Assembly: GCA_945910715.1 (NCBI GenBank)
Contig: CAMDZU010000109.1
Location: 1-5,511 of the forward strand
DNA: 5,511 bases
Reading direction: 5' to 3'
Origin: an uncultured Clostridia bacterium
GTDB lineage: Bacteria > Bacillota > Clostridia > Oscillospirales > Ruminococcaceae
Part shown: positions 1 to 5,417 of the stretch, one piece after another
Position numbering within the stretch: the stretch's first letter is position 1
How the letters are laid out: each line of letters starts with the position of its first letter
Made by a program: the position numbers and the translations under genes
Notes under the pieces: generated by a model
The model's database searches: none
What the model saw: the letters and a program-made list of their open reading frames with translations, nothing else
Told to the model about the DNA's origin: nothing

Positions 1-46
1 CCTCGCTGAAAGTTTAAGTAAACTACGTCGAAAGGCGCTAAAAAAT

Positions 47-53
47 AAAGGAG
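47..53 (+). promoter_or_regulatory. Ribosome binding site of ilvC
   Basis: AAAGGAG lies 9 bases before the ATG at 63 and fixes that start. No promoter is visible in bases 1-46, so ilvC is probably transcribed from further left, for example with other ilv genes. A short inverted repeat AGTTTA/TAAACT at 11-24 is present but has no T-tract. Confidence 0.8.
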
Positions 54-62
54 ATCAAAACT

Positions 63-1100
63 ATGGCAAAAATGTATCATCAGGAAGACTGCAATCTTTC
101 ACTCTTAGACGGCAAGACCGTTGCAATTATCGGCTACGGCAGCCAGGGACACGCACACGCTCTTAACTTAAAGGACAGCGGCGTTAATGTAGTAATCGGT
201 CTTTACAACGGAAGCAAGAGCTGGGCAAAGGCTGAAGCAGCAGGCTTCAAGGTAATGACAGCTGCTGACGCAGCAAAGGCAGCAGACATCATCATGATTC
301 TTATCAATGATGAAAGACAGGCTGATATGTACAAGGAGAGCATTGCTCCGAACCTTACAGCAGGCAAGACACTTGCTTTCGCTCACGGCTTCAACATTCA
401 CTTCGGTCAGATTATCCCACCTGCTGACGTTGACGTAATTATGGTTGCTCCAAAGGGCCCCGGACACACAGTACGTTCCGAATACACAATCGGCAGAGGT
501 GTTCCTTGCTTAGTTGCCGTTCATCAGGACGCAACAGGCAGAGCACTTGACACAGGTCTTGCTTATGCGGCAGGTATCGGCGGCTCAAGAGCAGGCGTTC
601 TTATGACAACCTTCCAGTGCGAAACAGAAACAGACCTGTTTGGCGAACAGTGCGTTCTCTGCGGCGGCGTTACAGCTTTAATGAAGGCAGGCTTCGAAAC
701 ACTGGTTGAAGCAGGCTACGACCCACAGAACGCTTACTTCGAGTGCATTCACGAAATGAAGCTTATCGTTGACCTTATCTACAAGGGCGGTTTCCAGATG
801 ATGAGATACTCCATTTCCGATACAGCTGAATTCGGCGATTACGAAATCGGCAAGCGCTTAATCACAGAAGACACAAAGAAGGAAATGAAGAAGGTCCTCC
901 ACGAAATTCAGGACGGTACATTCGCTCGCAACTGGATCATGGAAAACAAGATGGGACGTTCACACTTCAACGCTTGCAGACGTATGGAAAGCGAACATCA
1001 GCTTGAACAGGTCGGCGCTGAAATCCGCAAGATGTACGCTTGGAACGATGATTCAGGCAAGTCTATCGACGAAATCGCTGACGCAAAGTTCGGCAAGTAA
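63..1100 (+). CDS. ilvC: Ketol-acid reductoisomerase, class I (branched-chain amino acid synthesis)
   Basis: This cytoplasmic enzyme isomerises and reduces acetolactate (or acetohydroxybutyrate) to the dihydroxy acid of the valine/leucine/isoleucine pathway, using Mg2+ and NAD(P)H. The 345 residues match the short class I form. The Rossmann motif GYGSQG is at residues 24-29, the catalytic His at 108 (AHGFNIHF), and the [11 protein letters not shown] segment at 130-140. Mg2+ ligands expected from the family are present: D191 and E195 in ETDLFGEQ, E227 and E231 in the YFECIHE region, and S252 in YSISD. The cofactor loop reads GLYNGSKS (46-53): the Arg that normally follows GL and contacts the NADPH 2'-phosphate is Tyr48, while S51 and S53 are kept. 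The usual PDE motif reads NDE (82-84). The start is supported by a strong Shine-Dalgarno site. The gene probably ends an ilv operon, since a terminator follows; the upstream genes are not visible. Confidence 0.97.
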   Translation: MAKMYHQEDCNLSLLDGKTVAIIGYGSQGHAHALNLKDSGVNVVIGLYNGSKSWAKAEAAGFKVMTAADAAKAADIIMILINDERQADMYKESIAPNLTAGKTLAFAHGFNIHFGQIIPPADVDVIMVAPKGPGHTVRSEYTIGRGVPCLVAVHQDATGRALDTGLAYAAGIGGSRAGVLMTTFQCETETDLFGEQCVLCGGVTALMKAGFETLVEAGYDPQNAYFECIHEMKLIVDLIYKGGFQMMRYSISDTAEFGDYEIGKRLITEDTKKEMKKVLHEIQDGTFARNWIMENKMGRSHFNACRRMESEHQLEQVGAEIRKMYAWNDDSGKSIDEIADAKFGK

Positions 1101-1115
1101 TTCAGTATTACATAA

Positions 1116-1148
1116 TAAAGGCTGCATTTCAATGATTTGCAGCCTTTA
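1116..1148 (+). terminator. Hairpin after ilvC, probable terminator
   Basis: An 11-base-pair stem (TAAAGGCTGCA with TGCAGCCTTTA) encloses an 11-base loop, 16 bases after the ilvC stop. The T-tract on the + strand is weak (CTTTATG), so it may act together with the next hairpin or mainly stabilise the mRNA 3' end. Confidence 0.65.
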
Positions 1149-1172
1149 CTTTATGCCGATTTAAATAGAAAA

Positions 1173-1197
1173 GCGGTACCGAATTTATCGGTACCGC
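1173..1197 (-). terminator. Intrinsic terminator of pstS, possibly bidirectional
   Basis: A perfect 10-base-pair stem (GCGGTACCGA with TCGGTACCGC) with a 5-base loop ATTTA lies 25 bases past the pstS stop. Read on the - strand it is followed by TTTTCTATTT, a T-rich tail. On the + strand the tail is CTTTGC, so it may also back up ilvC termination between these convergent genes. Confidence 0.85.
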
Positions 1198-1222
1198 CTT
1201 TGCTATGTCAAAAGAGGGGAGA

Positions 1223-2089
1223 TTACTTTACTGAAACCGCACCGGCTTTTGTTACCTGCTCCTGACCTGCGTCGGACAGTGCAAATTCAAGATAAGCCTT
1301 TACAAGTTCGCTGTCGTTGCCTTCCTTATATACGCAGATGAACGGACGCTGGATTGGGAATGTGCCGTCCTTTACAGTTGCCTCGCTTGGTGCAACGCCG
1401 TCAATGCTCAGTGCCTTTACGGAATCGTCAACGTTTGCAAGAGATGCATAGCCGATTGCGCCTGCTGTTGTGCTTACTGTTGAAATAACTGTACCTGTGC
1501 TTTCAAGCTCCTGTGCGTATGCAGCTTCGGAGTTCTTCATTACAATGCTTTCAAAGCCGTCACGAGTGCCTGAGCCGTCTTCACGTCCGATTACAACGAT
1601 TGCCTTATCGTCGCCGCCAACCTCGCTCCAGTTCTTGATTTCGCCCGAATAAATCTTTTCAAGCTGTTCAAGAGTAAGGTCTGTAACCTTGTTTTCGTTG
1701 TTTACAACTACTGCGATACCGTCAATGCCGATTGTTGTGGGAACAAGTCCTGTTTCCTCTGCCTTAAGAGCACGGCTTGAGTTACCGATGTCGATTTTGC
1801 CCTCCATTGCCTCCTGAATACCTGTGCCTGAGCCTGTAAGGTCAAGTGTGATTGTAACGCCCGGATACTTTTCGCAGAATGCGCCGTTGAGAGCTTTTGC
1901 AACCTTTTCCATTGAGGTTGAGCCGTTGATTGCAAGTGTGCCTGTAAGCTCGGCTGCTGTATCATTTGCAGTTGTTGTCAGGGGAGCGGCTGTTGTTCCC
2001 TGTGTAGTAGTTTCGGCTGTTGCTCCGCAGCCTGCTATTGAACCGATTAAAAGTCCCATTGCTGCGATTGATGTAATAATTTTTTTCAT
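1223..2089 (-). CDS. pstS: Phosphate-binding lipoprotein, PstS family
   Basis: This is the extracytoplasmic substrate-binding component that captures phosphate for the Pst ABC importer. The 288-residue product starts with a lipoprotein signal (KK, hydrophobic core, lipobox SIAGC with lipidated Cys21), so it should be anchored to the outer face of the membrane. A Thr/Ala-rich linker covers about 22-48. The PBP-like fold then shows the family's phosphate-contacting motifs: GSTS (56-59), TGSGTG (85-90), DIGNSSR (100-106) and GREDGSGTR (168-176). Length fits Firmicute PstS. The start is set by GAAAGGG at 2099-2105, 9 bases upstream. No pstC, pstA, pstB or phoU lies beside it: downstream is a terminator and convergent ilvC, upstream is a long regulatory gap. 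It must work with a permease encoded elsewhere, or be a spare binding protein. A different oxyanion substrate cannot be excluded, but phosphate is by far the likeliest. Confidence 0.92.
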   Translation of the reverse strand: MKKIITSIAAMGLLIGSIAGCGATAETTTQGTTAAPLTTTANDTAAELTGTLAINGSTSMEKVAKALNGAFCEKYPGVTITLDLTGSGTGIQEAMEGKIDIGNSSRALKAEETGLVPTTIGIDGIAVVVNNENKVTDLTLEQLEKIYSGEIKNWSEVGGDDKAIVVIGREDGSGTRDGFESIVMKNSEAAYAQELESTGTVISTVSTTAGAIGYASLANVDDSVKALSIDGVAPSEATVKDGTFPIQRPFICVYKEGNDSELVKAYLEFALSDAGQEQVTKAGAVSVK

Positions 2090-2098
2090 TTTTTATTG

Positions 2099-2105
2099 CC
2101 CTTTC
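2099..2105 (-). promoter_or_regulatory. Ribosome binding site of pstS
   Basis: GAAAGGG on the - strand, 9 bases before the ATG, supports the chosen start. Confidence 0.75.
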
Positions 2106-2145
2106 TGTTATCTTTTATCTTTGTGCTTTCCTTTGCACCGCACTT

Positions 2146-2174
2146 AGTATAGCACTAACCCGTTTCCGATAAAA
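2146..2174 (-). promoter_or_regulatory. Proximal pstS promoter (extended -10)
   Basis: On the - strand TGC-TATACT forms an extended -10 (TATACT at 2151-2146). It is preceded at 17 bases by TTTTAT (2174-2169), a poor -35. A good -10 with a poor -35 suits an activator-dependent promoter. Expected transcription start is near 2139, about 50 bases before the pstS ATG. Confidence 0.6.
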
Positions 2175-2194
2175 GCAAATACATCTGTATATTT

Positions 2195-2211
2195 TGTAAA
2201 ATTCCCGTAAA
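2195..2211 (-). promoter_or_regulatory. Candidate Pho box (two 11-base repeats) at the proximal pstS promoter
   Basis: On the - strand TTTACG (2211-2206) and TTTACA (2200-2195) are spaced 11 bases start to start, the period of PhoP/PhoB-type boxes. The two lie 55 and 44 bases from the 5' end of the -10, the same register as in the distal unit. A third repeat at the next position is degenerate (TACAGA). Confidence 0.45.
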
Positions 2212-2235
2212 AATTCAAGTGGGACAAAATTTCAG

Positions 2236-2269
2236 AAAAAAAGATTGACGCAGAGCCTTTCGGCGTCAA
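2236..2269 (-). terminator. Intrinsic terminator inside the pstS upstream region
   Basis: On the - strand a 7-base-pair stem TTGACGC/GCGTCAA (2269-2263 with 2251-2245) closes an 11-base loop that can pair further (GCC with GGC). It is followed by TC and a run of seven T at 2242-2236. On the + strand there is no T-tract, so it acts only towards pstS. It sits between two promoter-like units and about 147 bases before the pstS start, where no gene needs ending. Confidence 0.8.
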
Positions 2270-2320
2270 CGGCAATCCATAAAGAGAAAAGGTAAATGAA
2301 GAAAGATGTGTGCTTACCAC
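2236..2320 (-). ncRNA. Candidate small RNA or attenuated leader upstream of pstS (~85 nt)
   Basis: A promoter-like unit (-10 at 2332-2327) and an intrinsic terminator (T7 at 2242-2236) bracket about 85 bases with no credible reading frame. The 5' half is single-stranded-looking and pyrimidine-rich: the transcript of 2308-2281 has 25 pyrimidines in 28 bases and no G. It includes CUUUC and CCUUUU stretches complementary to purine-rich Shine-Dalgarno sites. The 3' half is the terminator hairpin. The upstream hexamer array suggests phosphate control. The alternatives are a leader whose terminator attenuates pstS read-through, or a non-functional remnant. Boundaries are estimated from motifs. Confidence 0.4.
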
Positions 2321-2326
2321 GTTTTT

Positions 2327-2355
2327 ATTATGCCACATTTATGCAAAAAATAAAA
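2327..2355 (-). promoter_or_regulatory. Distal promoter upstream of pstS (extended -10)
   Basis: On the - strand TGG-CATAAT gives an extended -10 (CATAAT at 2332-2327), with TTTTAT 17 bases upstream (2355-2350). The -35 hexamer and spacing are identical to the proximal pstS promoter. Predicted start is about 2320, upstream of the internal terminator. Confidence 0.5.
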
Positions 2356-2364
2356 CATAAAGAG

Positions 2365-2392
2365 GGTAATTTTTCGGTAAAACCTTTGTAAA
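2365..2392 (-). promoter_or_regulatory. Candidate Pho box: three hexamers at exact 11-base spacing
   Basis: Read on the - strand the array is TTTACA (2392-2387), TTTACC (2381-2376) and ATTACC (2370-2365), each separated by five bases. Direct TTTACA-like repeats with an 11-base period are the hallmark of OmpR-family PhoP/PhoB sites in phosphate-starvation promoters. Placement upstream of a pstS gene supports that reading. The regulator itself is not in the window. Confidence 0.55.
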
Positions 2393-2435
2393 CACAGAAA
2401 AGCCCCCGAATTTACAGAGGCATTTCCGTGTGTTT
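2390..2435 (-). terminator. Terminator of the transporter operon
   Basis: About 30 bases after the permease stop, on the - strand, an outer stem AAACACA/TGTGTTT (2435-2429 with 2396-2390) encloses an inner stem in which GAAATGCCTC pairs with GGGGCTTTTC, with one mismatch. The inner GC stem is followed by TTTTCTGTGTTT, a T-rich tail. It overlaps the first hexamer of the Pho-box array by three bases. Confidence 0.65.
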
Positions 2436-2465
2436 ATATATAATAGGGTAAAAAGATGAATGCGT

Positions 2466-4361
2466 TCAGTTTCTCACTATTTTGTAATAGGCTCTTGCGG
2501 TAAGGGTGTAAACAATAAAGTAGATAAGGCTGAAAACGGCAATTGTTCCAAGTACGCAAAGGGCAAACAGCCACGTCTGGGTAAGTCCCAATAAAGCCAG
2601 CATTTTGGTTATCATTTTAAAGGCAAAGGCGATATGAACTACCGCAACGGCAAGAGGCAGGAAAAATACGCTTTTTACCTGGCTGTTGATTACCTTTTTA
2701 ACTTCCCTCTGACTTATGCCTACCTTTTCCATTATTTCATAGCGTGATTTGTCCTCATAGCCCTCGGTAATCTGCTTATAGTAGATTATCAGCACCGTAA
2801 TCATTAAAAACAAGCCGCCGAGGAAAATGCCTATAAACAGCAGTCCGCCGTAAATCGCAAGCATACTTTTGCTGTCGTTGCCCCGTGTGCCGAGGGTACA
2901 TTTTCCAATATCATCATCAAAGGCGTAAAGGTCAAACCGCTGAATATTTTCCGCCGTTCCCTCAAGTTCAAAGCCGTACATAACGTAATAAGCCGAGCCG
3001 CCCGTTATCCGTGACATAACGCTCATATCCTTTACGACAACGTACACAACGGGGTCAGCGTCTATATTCAGACATTCCGTGCCGAAAAGGCTGTCAATGC
3101 TTTCCTTTACGTCAAGGGTAATATTTCCCGGGCTGACTGTGCTTCCGACATATTTTTCATACAGACCGAACACAACAGCCTCGTTTTCCGCAAGGGTCAC
3201 ATTCCGCCCCTCAATTTCATTATAATCATCAGCAGGAATAATAACATACTGTGTTTCCTCACTCCATAGCTTGTAATATCTATATTTGCTTTCGTTGGTT
3301 TGTTTAAGGTCGTATTCGGCAAGCTTGCTGTGTATTTTCTCAAAAATAGCCTGATTTTCGCTTTCGTCCTCCCCATGACATTCGGCGTATGCGTATCTGG
3401 GGTTAACGTTTCGTATATACTGATTCTGTCCTGAATAAAGGGAAATTGTGGTTGAAACGGTAACAAGCACCATTGTGCTTAAAATAGCAATGTTTGCCAG
3501 TCCCGAGCCGTTCTTTTTCATTCGGTATAACATTCCCGAAACGGAAATAAAGTGGTTTTTCTTATAGTAATAATTCTTGTTGGCTTTAAGTATTTTCAGC
3601 ACAATAATGCTGCCCGAAATGAAAAGAAGATATGTTCCGCCGATTACGAACAAAACCGCCACAAAGAAAACTCCGATTGCCACTGCTGAGCTTTCAACGG
3701 AAAGGGCAATATAGTAGCCGATAATGAGGAAAATAAGCCCTATAATTCCCAGCGCCCATTTTGCTTTTGGCTCTTTTTCTCCTGCATTGCCGCCGTTTAA
3801 AAGCTCAACGGGCTTTGCAAGCTTTATCTGCAGAATGTTGAACACAAGGGTCAGTGCGAAAATTACCGCAAACAGAATGGCGGTTGAGATTATTCCGTTT
3901 ATCTGGGGCGGAAAATCAGAAAGTGCACTGTAACCCGTCAGCCTTGCAAGGAACATAAACGCCAGCCTTGAAAAAACAATGCCGCCGATTATGCCGAGAA
4001 TTATTGAAAAGCCTGCCGTAATAAAGCTTTCCCACAGCATCAGCCTTGCAATCTGCATTTTGCCCATTCCAAGAATATTAAGCAGTCCGATTTCCTTTTT
4101 TCGTTGTTTAATAAGGAACGAGTTGGTGTAAAACATAAAAATAATTGCGAATATGGCAATAACGATACAGCCGAATTGCAGAATAAGCTGAATGTCGACG
4201 CCGTAAACCATTTTTTCGCTTATTTCTCTGCTGACGGACAGAGCAGTCATAATGTAGTACATCAATATAGTAAGCACAGAGGTCAGGAGATAGGGGTAAT
4301 AAATCCTGCTGTTCTTGCGAATATTCCGAAGCGCAAGCTTGGGGTAAAAGCCTTTATTCAA
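2466..4361 (-). CDS. BceB-type ABC transporter permease (antimicrobial peptide resistance)
   Basis: This membrane permease pairs with the ATPase encoded just upstream. Relatives such as BceB protect the cell wall from bacitracin-like or lantibiotic peptides and often also sense them. The 631 residues fit the family (about 620-670). Ten membrane segments are apparent, at roughly 22-42, 60-82, 110-140, 158-180, 204-222, 227-256, 288-310, 502-527, 564-581 and 598-622. A large outside domain of about 190 residues (311-501) lies between segments 7 and 8, the mark of BceB. The KQRKKEIGLLNILGM stretch at 85-99 is typical of the FtsX-like domain. Chosen start is TTG at 4361, with GGGAGG 9 bases upstream; it gives NKGFYPKLALRNIRKN, the usual N-terminus. 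The longer reading from ATG at 4439 would duplicate 26 codons inside the ATPase gene. Start overlaps the ATPase stop by 8 bases, implying translational coupling. The peptide substrate is unknown. Confidence 0.9.
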   Translation of the reverse strand: MNKGFYPKLALRNIRKNSRIYYPYLLTSVLTILMYYIMTALSVSREISEKMVYGVDIQLILQFGCIVIAIFAIIFMFYTNSFLIKQRKKEIGLLNILGMGKMQIARLMLWESFITAGFSIILGIIGGIVFSRLAFMFLARLTGYSALSDFPPQINGIISTAILFAVIFALTLVFNILQIKLAKPVELLNGGNAGEKEPKAKWALGIIGLIFLIIGYYIALSVESSAVAIGVFFVAVLFVIGGTYLLFISGSIIVLKILKANKNYYYKKNHFISVSGMLYRMKKNGSGLANIAILSTMVLVTVSTTISLYSGQNQYIRNVNPRYAYAECHGEDESENQAIFEKIHSKLAEYDLKQTNESKYRYYKLWSEETQYVIIPADDYNEIEGRNVTLAENEAVVFGLYEKYVGSTVSPGNITLDVKESIDSLFGTECLNIDADPVVYVVVKDMSVMSRITGGSAYYVMYGFELEGTAENIQRFDLYAFDDDIGKCTLGTRGNDSKSMLAIYGGLLFIGIFLGGLFLMITVLIIYYKQITEGYEDKSRYEIMEKVGISQREVKKVINSQVKSVFFLPLAVAVVHIAFAFKMITKMLALLGLTQTWLFALCVLGTIAVFSLIYFIVYTLTARAYYKIVRN

Positions 4362-5121
4362 CCCTTTCACCTCCCGATGAAAGCACCGTAAGGGTATCGG
4401 CGATTTTCTGATAGAACTGCTCGTTTGTGCCTGCGCCACGGTAAAGCTGGTTGTAAACCTGACCGTCCTTGATAAAAAGCACCCTGTTTGCGTGGCTTGC
4501 CGCCTTAACCGAGTGAGTTACCATAAGAATTGTCTGCCCCTTTTGGTTTATTTCGGAGAAAAGACGCAAAAGGCGGTCGGTTGCCTTTGAATCGAGAGCG
4601 CCTGTGGGCTCGTCCGCAAGAATAAGCTTTGGGGAGGTAATGAGGGCTCTGGCTACCGCCGTCCGCTGCTTTTGTCCGCCCGAAATTTCATAGGGGTATT
4701 TGGGCAGTATGTCCGTTATGCCAAGCATATTTGAAATGGGCAGCAGCTTTGCTTTCATTTTGTCGTATTTTTCCCCTTTAAGCACCAAGGGCAGAAAAAT
4801 ATTGTCCATTACCGAAAAGGTGTCGATAAGGTTGAAATCCTGAAAAACAAAGCCGAGATTATCCCGTCTGAATGTTGAAATTTCGCTGTCCTTGATGAGG
4901 ACGGTGTTTTTTCCGTCAAGAATTACCGAGCCGCTTGTTGGCTTGTCGAGGGAGGCAAGTATGTTCAGCAGGGTGGTTTTGCCCGAGCCTGATTCGCCCA
5001 TTATTGCGGCGTATTCACCCTCTTCAACGGAGAAGCACACGTTTTTCAGCGCCTCCACCTGATTTCCGCCAAAGCGTGTTGTGTAGATTTTTCTTAAGTT
5101 GTTTACTTCAAGTAATGCCAT
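4354..5121 (-). CDS. BceA-type ABC transporter ATPase (antimicrobial peptide resistance)
   Basis: This is the cytoplasmic nucleotide-binding subunit that powers the adjacent BceB-type permease. It belongs to the MacB/LolD-like ATPase family. In 255 residues it shows Walker A GESGSGKTT (42-50), the Q-loop Gln94 in FVFQDFNL, the signature ISGGQ (146-150, Ile for the common Leu), Walker B LILADE (166-171), the D-loop GALDS (174-178) and the switch His203 in VTHS. All catalytic residues are intact. The start ATG at 5121 has AAAGGA 8 bases upstream. It is the first gene of a two-gene operon with its own promoter-like sequence at 5150-5178. A BceRS-type two-component pair, common next to such transporters, is not present in the window and could lie beyond the right edge. 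Assignment to the Bce group rests on the partner permease. Confidence 0.93.
   Translation of the reverse strand: MALLEVNNLRKIYTTRFGGNQVEALKNVCFSVEEGEYAAIMGESGSGKTTLLNILASLDKPTSGSVILDGKNTVLIKDSEISTFRRDNLGFVFQDFNLIDTFSVMDNIFLPLVLKGEKYDKMKAKLLPISNMLGITDILPKYPYEISGGQKQRTAVARALITSPKLILADEPTGALDSKATDRLLRLFSEINQKGQTILMVTHSVKAASHANRVLFIKDGQVYNQLYRGAGTNEQFYQKIADTLTVLSSGGERVE
4371..4375 (-). promoter_or_regulatory. Ribosome binding site that sets the TTG start of the permease
   Basis: GGGAG(GTG) on the - strand lies 9 bases before TTG at 4361, inside the last codons of the ATPase gene. No comparable site precedes the ATG at 4439. The TTGAATAA overlap joins the permease start to the ATPase stop. Confidence 0.8.
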
Positions 5122-5129
5122 AAAATCAT

Positions 5130-5138
5130 TCCTTTCCT
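5130..5138 (-). promoter_or_regulatory. Ribosome binding site of the ATPase gene
   Basis: AGGAAAGGA on the - strand, 8 bases before ATG 5121. A second ATG at 5129-5127 is out of frame and too close to the site to be used. Confidence 0.75.
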
Positions 5139-5149
5139 GTTACGTCCCT

Positions 5150-5178
5150 ATTCTATCAGATTTGCAGCCCCTTTTCCA
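5150..5178 (-). promoter_or_regulatory. Promoter of the transporter operon
   Basis: On the - strand TGA-TAGAAT forms an extended -10 (TAGAAT at 5155-5150), with TGGAAA (4 of 6 to consensus) 17 bases upstream at 5178-5173. Predicted start is near 5143, giving a leader of about 20 bases. The -35 lies within an inverted repeat (5170-5187). Confidence 0.55.
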
Positions 5179-5187
5179 TTGAAAAGG
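5170..5187. repeat. Inverted repeat 7-4-7 over the transporter -35 region
   Basis: CCTTTTC-CATT-GAAAAGG is a perfect 7-base inverted repeat with a 4-base centre. No T-tract follows on either strand, so it is unlikely to be a terminator. Overlap with the -35 would suit an operator, but no known regulator is matched. Confidence 0.4.
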
Positions 5188-5219
5188 CTTACAGATAAAA
5201 ATAATTCTTACAATAAACC

Positions 5220-5233
5220 TTACATTTTTGTAA
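5220..5233 (-). promoter_or_regulatory. Candidate BceR-type operator TTACA-N4-TGTAA
   Basis: TTACA-TTTT-TGTAA is a perfect inverted repeat about 77-90 bases upstream of the predicted transporter start. BceR-like response regulators are known to bind TNACA-N4-TGTAA upstream of bceAB-type genes, so motif and location agree. Two further CTTACA half-sites occur at 5188-5193 and 5207-5212, nearer the promoter. Confidence 0.55.
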
Positions 5234-5417
5234 TTCTCGTGAAATACAGCAAAATAAACAAAAAGAGGTTAAATATTTCGATATACCAACCATTGACATT
5301 TTGCATAAAAATTGCTATAATAATAAATAACTTTTTATCGATATAGAGCAACACCGCACAATTAACGGCTATTGCCTTTGCCGCACGCTTGCTTTCATAT
5401 TTTCCGCCATATTGCAT
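5220..5417 (-). CDS. Possible 65-residue hydrophobic small protein, unknown
   Basis: This is a weak call. The ATG at 5417 has AAGGAG (5428-5423) 5 bases upstream, right after the stem of a GC-rich hairpin. The product has a basic polar N-terminus (about 1-14), a hydrophobic stretch (15-26), and two strongly hydrophobic stretches (30-38 and 45-59) ending in RITKM, so it would be a membrane peptide. I do not recognise it. Against it: the 3' half is AT-rich sequence that gives Ile/Phe/Leu by chance, its stop codon lies inside the probable BceR-type operator, and a consensus promoter runs the opposite way inside it. The same frame stays open leftwards in the protein sense to the window edge with an Arg-rich peptide, so it may also be the tail of something longer or non-coding. 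Confidence 0.25.
   Translation of the reverse strand: MQYGGKYESKRAAKAIAVNCAVLLYIDKKLFIIIAIFMQNVNGWYIEIFNLFLFILLYFTRITKM
5293..5321 (+). promoter_or_regulatory. Perfect consensus promoter on the + strand
   Basis: TTGACA (5293-5298), exactly 17 bases, then TATAAT (5316-5321), with TGC immediately before it (extended -10). All twelve consensus bases and the optimal spacing are met. Predicted start is about 5328. It faces away from the transporter operon, and no protein gene begins downstream of it inside the window. Confidence 0.8.

Noticed and set aside
1..17. C-terminal codons of an upstream ilv gene (one frame ends at TAA 15-17)
   Set aside because: Four to five codons cannot identify a gene; every frame of so short a piece is uninformative.
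11..24. Inverted repeat AGTTTA/TAAACT before ilvC as a terminator or operator
   Set aside because: Only six bases per arm with a 2-base centre and no T-tract; too weak on its own.
168..467. Open frame of 99 codons on the - strand opposite ilvC
   Set aside because: A Cys/Ser/Val-rich shadow of the ilvC codons, with no ribosome site.
1824..2147. Open frame of 107 codons on the + strand opposite pstS
   Set aside because: It is antisense to a well supported gene and its composition mirrors the pstS codons; no ribosome site.
2144..2338. A 64-codon open frame on the - strand upstream of pstS
   Set aside because: It starts at the edge of a promoter-like -10, has no Shine-Dalgarno site, reads straight through an intrinsic terminator and its T7, and shows no protein-like composition.
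2365..2392. Pho-like hexamers as control sites for the transporter operon
   Set aside because: They lie downstream of its last gene; the only gene they precede in the right direction is pstS.
4362..4439. Longer permease beginning at ATG 4439
   Set aside because: The 26 extra codons lie wholly inside the ATPase gene, lack a ribosome site, and do not resemble a permease N-terminus; TTG 4361 is better placed.
5170..5187. Hairpin as a terminator for the small frame ending at 5220
   Set aside because: No T-tract follows it on either strand, and it overlaps the transporter promoter.
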